From ZC4RG30 sp965652645 (GTDB lineage: Bacteria; Pseudomonadota; Gammaproteobacteria; Steroidobacterales; Steroidobacteraceae): a stretch of DNA of 14,858 nt. The stretch lies in contig CBFGXE010000056.1 of the NCBI GenBank assembly GCA_965652645.1, positions 1 to 14,858 on the forward strand. The letters are read 5' to 3'. Positions 11,801 to 14,858 of this stretch are shown here, one piece after another; position 1 is the stretch's first letter; each line of letters begins with the position of its first letter. Under the pieces are notes generated by a model. That model did not search any database and was not told the DNA's origin. It saw nothing but the letters and a program-made list of their open reading frames with translations. The position numbers and the translations under genes were made by a program.

Positions 11801-13210
11801 TCACAGCGGCGCCTGGTCGCCCAGCTGGCCGAGCGCGGGTTCGCGCGTGCCCGCCACCTGGTCGGAACGCGCGGCCGGCGGCGCCGGCTCGAAGGGCAGC
11901 TTCAGGTTCTGGCCGATGCGCAGCTTCGCCTGGCTGGACAGGCCGTTGAGCCGCGCCAGCTCGGAGATGGAAAGTCCATGTCGTTTGGCCACGCCACTGA
12001 GCGTGTCGCCGGCACGCACCAGGTAGACAGGCGGACGCGGCTGGTTGCCGAACTGCTGTTCCGCCGGGATGGCCTGCGCCAGGCGCCGCGAGATCCACTG
12101 CGTTGACCCGGCAGGCAGGCGCAGACGGTAGCCCTTGGGCACGTACTGCTGCCCGCTCCACACCGACGGCAGCAGGCCCGGGTTCAGCGCTTCAAGTTCG
12201 TCCCGGTCGACGCCGAGCTGCTTCGCCAGCGTGGCTGCCGGCACGAACGCGGGCATCTCCACCTCGGCGTAAGTCATCTCCGGCTTGCGCTGGATGCCGG
12301 GGAAGTACTTCCCGGGGTCCTGGTCGATGGTGAGGGCAGCCAGGAACGACACATAGAAGTTGCGCGAGGCAAAACCGAAGCTGCGGCTCTTGTATTTGCG
12401 CAGGATGGTGGCGATGTCGGTGGTGCCCATGCTGTCGCGCGCGCGGGCCATGCCGGCTGCGCCGTGGTTGTAGGCGGTGAGCGCCAGCGGCCAGCTGCCC
12501 AGCAGCTCGTAGTTGGCCTGCAGCAGCTTCGCGGCGGCCTCGGTGGCGCGGAAGGGATCCATGCGCTCGTCCACCGCATCGTCGATGCGCATGTAGAGCC
12601 TGCCGGTGCCGGGCATGAACTGCCACATGCCGGCCGCACCCACCTTGGAATAGACGGTGGGATCGAAGGAGGATTCCACGTGCGGCAGCGCCGCCAGCTC
12701 GGGCGGCAGCCCGTGGGCCGCGAAGGTGCGTGCGATGTGTCCTTCCCAGATGCCCGAACGCTCGAGGCCGGCACGGAAGCGGTCGGCCTGGCCCATCTGG
12801 AAGCGCACGTTCTGCGCCGCCTCGCGGAAGCGCGCCGGCGTGGCGCCCGGCCCGAAGGCCTCGCGGATGCGCTGCTCGTCGGGGCTGAGCTTTTCGGCCC
12901 CGGCAGCCAGGCGCTTGAGCATCAGCACGATCTTCTCGCGTTCCGCGTCCACCACGTCGCGCCGCGCCGCCGGCGCGATGTCGGGGGCGAACTGCAGCTT
13001 GCGGTAGACGATGGAAAGGTCGCGCTCGTCGTGCAGGTATCCCTGGCTGGTGGTGGCCTCGGTGTAGACGCGGATCCAGAAATCCACGTCCTTCTTCAGC
13101 TCGGCGGGGAATGGCAGGTGCTCGCTGGCGGCCGCCGGCAGGGCCAGCAGCCACAGCAGCGCCGCGGCGGCGGCCAGGCATTGGCGGAGGGACATGGCTC
13201 GTCGGATCAT
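11801..13210 (-). CDS. MltD-like lytic murein transglycosylase with LysM domain
   Basis: From ATG 13210 this encodes 469 aa (464 from ATG 13195). It cleaves glycan strands between MurNAc and GlcNAc, forming 1,6-anhydro-MurNAc, in the periplasm. A signal peptide is at 1-28 (LLWLLALPAAAS). A helical N-terminal region follows. The SLT/GH23 domain has the catalytic glutamate in ALPHVESSFDP (E179), GAAGMWQFMPGTGR (191-204) and ALTAYNHG (243-250). A C-terminal LysM repeat lies at about 395-439 (YLVRAGDTLSGVAKRHG...), after a degenerate LysM-like stretch around 310-365. Unlike E. coli MltD there is no lipobox cysteine after the signal peptide, so it is probably soluble. The gene lies 70 bp before the L,D-transpeptidase on the same strand, giving a cell-wall cluster. 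Confidence 0.92.
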   Translation of the reverse strand: MIRRAMSLRQCLAAAAALLWLLALPAAASEHLPFPAELKKDVDFWIRVYTEATTSQGYLHDERDLSIVYRKLQFAPDIAPAARRDVVDAEREKIVLMLKRLAAGAEKLSPDEQRIREAFGPGATPARFREAAQNVRFQMGQADRFRAGLERSGIWEGHIARTFAAHGLPPELAALPHVESSFDPTVYSKVGAAGMWQFMPGTGRLYMRIDDAVDERMDPFRATEAAAKLLQANYELLGSWPLALTAYNHGAAGMARARDSMGTTDIATILRKYKSRSFGFASRNFYVSFLAALTIDQDPGKYFPGIQRKPEMTYAEVEMPAFVPAATLAKQLGVDRDELEALNPGLLPSVWSGQQYVPKGYRLRLPAGSTQWISRRLAQAIPAEQQFGNQPRPPVYLVRAGDTLSGVAKRHGLSISELARLNGLSSQAKLRIGQNLKLPFEPAPPAARSDQVAGTREPALGQLGDQAPL

Positions 13211-13250
13211 GGTTCTTGCGAAGATGACCGGCTCGGCTGGGATGGACCAG

Positions 13251-13277
13251 ACTATATGGCAAACAGCATTATGTGAA
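13251..13277 (-). promoter_or_regulatory. Candidate promoter of the lytic transglycosylase gene
   Basis: Minus-strand TTCACA (13277-13272, five of six to TTGACA) and TATAGT (13256-13251) are separated by 15 bp, which is short. The start would fall about 35 bases before ATG 13210. Confidence 0.4.
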
Positions 13278-13278
13278 C

Positions 13279-13294
13279 CGTGCGCCAGCGCACG
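13279..13294. repeat. Inverted repeat between the transglycosylase and dipeptidase genes
   Basis: CGTGCGC-CA-GCGCACG has perfect 7-bp arms. It lies just upstream of the candidate transglycosylase -35 and about 55 bp before the divergent dipeptidase start, so it could serve both promoters. It could also form an RNA hairpin in the dipeptidase leader. Confidence 0.5.
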
Positions 13295-13346
13295 ACCCGG
13301 CGCGCGGCGCGGCCACGACGCGGGATGATGCGAGGGAAACGCTGAA

Positions 13347-14474
13347 GTGAGGCTGAATTTCGCTGTGCGGCAGGCAGGGCCATGGGTGGCGGTGATGCTG
13401 TGCGCCCTGCCGGCGCTGCCCCTGGCGGCCGCGGAAATGGCGCCGGCCGCCGTGCGCGCGCTGCATGAGCGCATGCTGGTGCTCGACAGCCACCTGGACA
13501 CCCCGCGCCTGTTCGATGACCCGCGCTGGGACATCCTCGAGCGCCACGCCCCCGCTGCCGGCGGCGAGGGCAGCCAGGTCGACCTGCCACGCATGAAGGA
13601 AGGTGGACTGGATGGCGGCATGTGGGTGATCTACACCCCGCAATCCGGTCGCACCCTGGCCGACAACCGCCGCGCGCGCGACCACGGCCTGCTGCGCCTG
13701 CTGCAGATCCACCGCATGCTGGCAGCGCACCCCGGGCACTTCGAGCTGGCCCTGACGCCCGCGGATGCAGCGCGCATTGCCGCCGCCGGCCGGCGCGTGG
13801 TGTACATCAGCATGGAGAACGCCTCGCCGCTGGCGCTGGATCCCTCGCTGCTGGATTTCTACTACGCGCAGGGCCTGCGCGTGCTGGGACTGGTGCATGG
13901 CGCCACCAATGAATTCGCCGACTCCGCCACCTCGGCGCCGGAGTGGAACGGCCTCTCCCCCGCCGGTCGCGCGCTGGTGGCCGAGGCCAACCGCCTGGGC
14001 ATCCTCATCGATCACTCGCATGCCTCCGATGCGGTGTTCGACCAGCTGCTGGAGATCTCCCGCGCGCCCATCATCCTCACGCACACCGGCGCCGACGCGG
14101 TGTACGAACATCCGCGCAACATCGATGACGCACGCATCCGGCGCCTCGCACAGGCCGGCGGGGTGATCCAGGTGAATTCCTACGGCACCTACCTGAAGGA
14201 CCCGGCCACGGGACCACCGGACTTCGAGGACTACATGCGCCACGTGCTGCACATCCTGCGCGTTGCGGGGCCTGCGCATGTGGGCTTCGGCGCGGACTGG
14301 GATGGTGGCGGCGGCGTGGCGGGCTTCGAGGATGTGTCGTTGCTGCCGAAGCTCACGGCCCGGCTGCTGGCGGAGGGTTATACCGGGGAGCAGGTGGAGG
14401 CCATGTGGAGCGGCAACCTGCTGCGGGTGCTGGGCGAGGCGCAGCGCGTCGGTCGCGAAAGGGAAAAACCATGA
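13347..14474 (+). CDS. Membrane dipeptidase family (M19) zinc peptidase, periplasmic
   Basis: This 375-aa protein has a Sec signal peptide (about 1-29, ending ALPLAAAE) and a TIM-barrel M19 domain. It should hydrolyse dipeptides using two zinc ions. The metal ligands fit the renal dipeptidase family: HLD (H49, D51), ISMEN (E157), DHSHAS (H225) and LTHTGA (H246). GFGADWDG (314-321) carries the conserved aspartate D317. No lipobox is seen, so it is probably soluble in the periplasm. The start is GTG 13347, preceded by GAGGG ten bases upstream; no in-frame ATG lies near. The stop overlaps the next gene's ATG (ATGA). It may process peptidoglycan-derived or imported dipeptides; the substrate cannot be told from sequence. 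Confidence 0.92.
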   Translation: MRLNFAVRQAGPWVAVMLCALPALPLAAAEMAPAAVRALHERMLVLDSHLDTPRLFDDPRWDILERHAPAAGGEGSQVDLPRMKEGGLDGGMWVIYTPQSGRTLADNRRARDHGLLRLLQIHRMLAAHPGHFELALTPADAARIAAAGRRVVYISMENASPLALDPSLLDFYYAQGLRVLGLVHGATNEFADSATSAPEWNGLSPAGRALVAEANRLGILIDHSHASDAVFDQLLEISRAPIILTHTGADAVYEHPRNIDDARIRRLAQAGGVIQVNSYGTYLKDPATGPPDFEDYMRHVLHILRVAGPAHVGFGADWDGGGGVAGFEDVSLLPKLTARLLAEGYTGEQVEAMWSGNLLRVLGEAQRVGREREKP

Positions 14475-14858
14475 AAGCGGAAGGATCTGCGGCGGCCGGT
14501 CTCCCGGTCCGCGGCATGGTGGCGGTGGCCCTGGCACTGGTGGCCGGCCTGTCATCCGGCGCCCAGCCCGCACGCCAGGCCTACCGCAGCGCCGCCGAGA
14601 TCATCGCCGCCGCGCCGGACTCGCACTGGCGCCAGCCGGATCCGGCCAACCTGCTGTTCATGCAGGTCAATGGCGGCATCGTCATCATCGAGCTGGCGCC
14701 GCGCTTCGCGCCCGGGCACGTGGCCAACATCCGCACGCTGGCGCGCGAGCGCTTCTGGAACGGCACCAGCGTGTACCGCGTGCAGGACAACTTCGTGGCG
14801 CAATTCGGCGATGCGGACGCCGACGATCCGGCGAAGGCGAAGTCGCTGGGCAGCGCGA
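14471..14858 (+). CDS. Cyclophilin-type peptidyl-prolyl cis-trans isomerase, partial (C-terminus outside window)
   Basis: 129 residues are visible before the window ends. A hydrophobic segment (16-30) is a signal peptide or anchor, so the product is exported to the periplasm. The cyclophilin fold follows: FMQVNGGIVIIELAPRFAPGHVANIRTLARERFWNGTSVYRVQDNFVAQFGD. R103, F108 and Q111 have the same spacing as the catalytic R55, F60 and Q63 of human cyclophilin A. The usual histidine before the arginine is tyrosine here, and the glycine after Q is phenylalanine, as in a divergent group common in Xanthomonadales. It should catalyse prolyl isomerisation of exported proteins. The ATG overlaps the dipeptidase stop (ATGA), so the two are coupled. 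Confidence 0.9.
   Translation, partial: MKAEGSAAAGLPVRGMVAVALALVAGLSSGAQPARQAYRSAAEIIAAAPDSHWRQPDPANLLFMQVNGGIVIIELAPRFAPGHVANIRTLARERFWNGTSVYRVQDNFVAQFGDADADDPAKAKSLGSA

Noticed and set aside
13211..13621. N-terminal extension of the lytic transglycosylase frame up to 13621
   Set aside because: It would run antisense through the start of the dipeptidase and is Arg/Ser/Pro noise. A signal peptide starts only at 13210 or 13195.
13269..14573. Minus-strand open frame of 434 codons opposite the M19 dipeptidase
   Set aside because: The dipeptidase has all zinc ligands and a signal peptide. The opposite frame has no family pattern and skewed Arg/His/Gln content.
1..14858. tRNA/rRNA genes, CRISPR array, insertion sequences, phage or toxin-antitoxin genes
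   Set aside because: I looked for cloverleaf ends, evenly spaced direct repeats, transposase motifs and terminal repeats and saw none.

Overview
This is a GC-rich window with dense coding and strong G/C bias at third codon positions. Gene content and order point to a gammaproteobacterium, probably near the Xanthomonadales/Nevskiales/Steroidobacterales; I cannot place it more precisely. The divergent block pilU-pilT | yggS-proC-yggT is, from memory, the arrangement in Pseudomonas aeruginosa (PA0396-PA0392) and relatives, which supports the placement. I see no tRNA, rRNA, CRISPR array, insertion sequence or phage gene. Nearly everything is core housekeeping, with a few less ordinary elements between the core genes.

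Left part (1-3596, minus strand): pilT, pilU and a third PilT/PilU-type retraction ATPase form a tight operon. It is followed, with a TTGA stop/start overlap, by the first residues of a TPR protein whose frame appears broken close to the window edge. The extra ATPase and the fused TPR gene are the least standard genes here.

Centre-left (3597-6300, plus strand): yggS (PLP homeostasis), proC (last step of proline synthesis) and yggT (membrane protein) are packed with overlap or a 3-bp gap. A gene for a small HU-family DNA-binding protein follows. It has its own strong promoter with an A-tract, several inverted repeats in the promoter and leader, and a classical intrinsic terminator.

Centre and right (6316-13210, minus strand): reading in transcription order, these are an MltD-like lytic transglycosylase, an L,D-transpeptidase, the nucleotide nucleosidase PpnN (overlapping the transpeptidase), two small ORFs (78 and 30 aa), then htpG-msrB-alpha/beta hydrolase joined by ATGA and TTGA overlaps. 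The last three look like a protein-damage operon behind a promoter that resembles a heat-shock (sigma-32) promoter. The cell-wall enzymes form a second group.

Right end (13347-14858, plus strand): a periplasmic M19-type dipeptidase is coupled by ATGA to a cyclophilin-type peptidyl-prolyl isomerase that runs off the window. Non-ATG starts are frequent (TTG for three genes, GTG for four).

I did not find a clear new defence or mobile system. The best candidates for something undescribed are the third pilus ATPase with its TPR partner, the 30-aa microprotein ORF, and the palindromes placed at promoters, including two that share a TGCATGCA core. No intergenic stretch exceeds about 140 bases.
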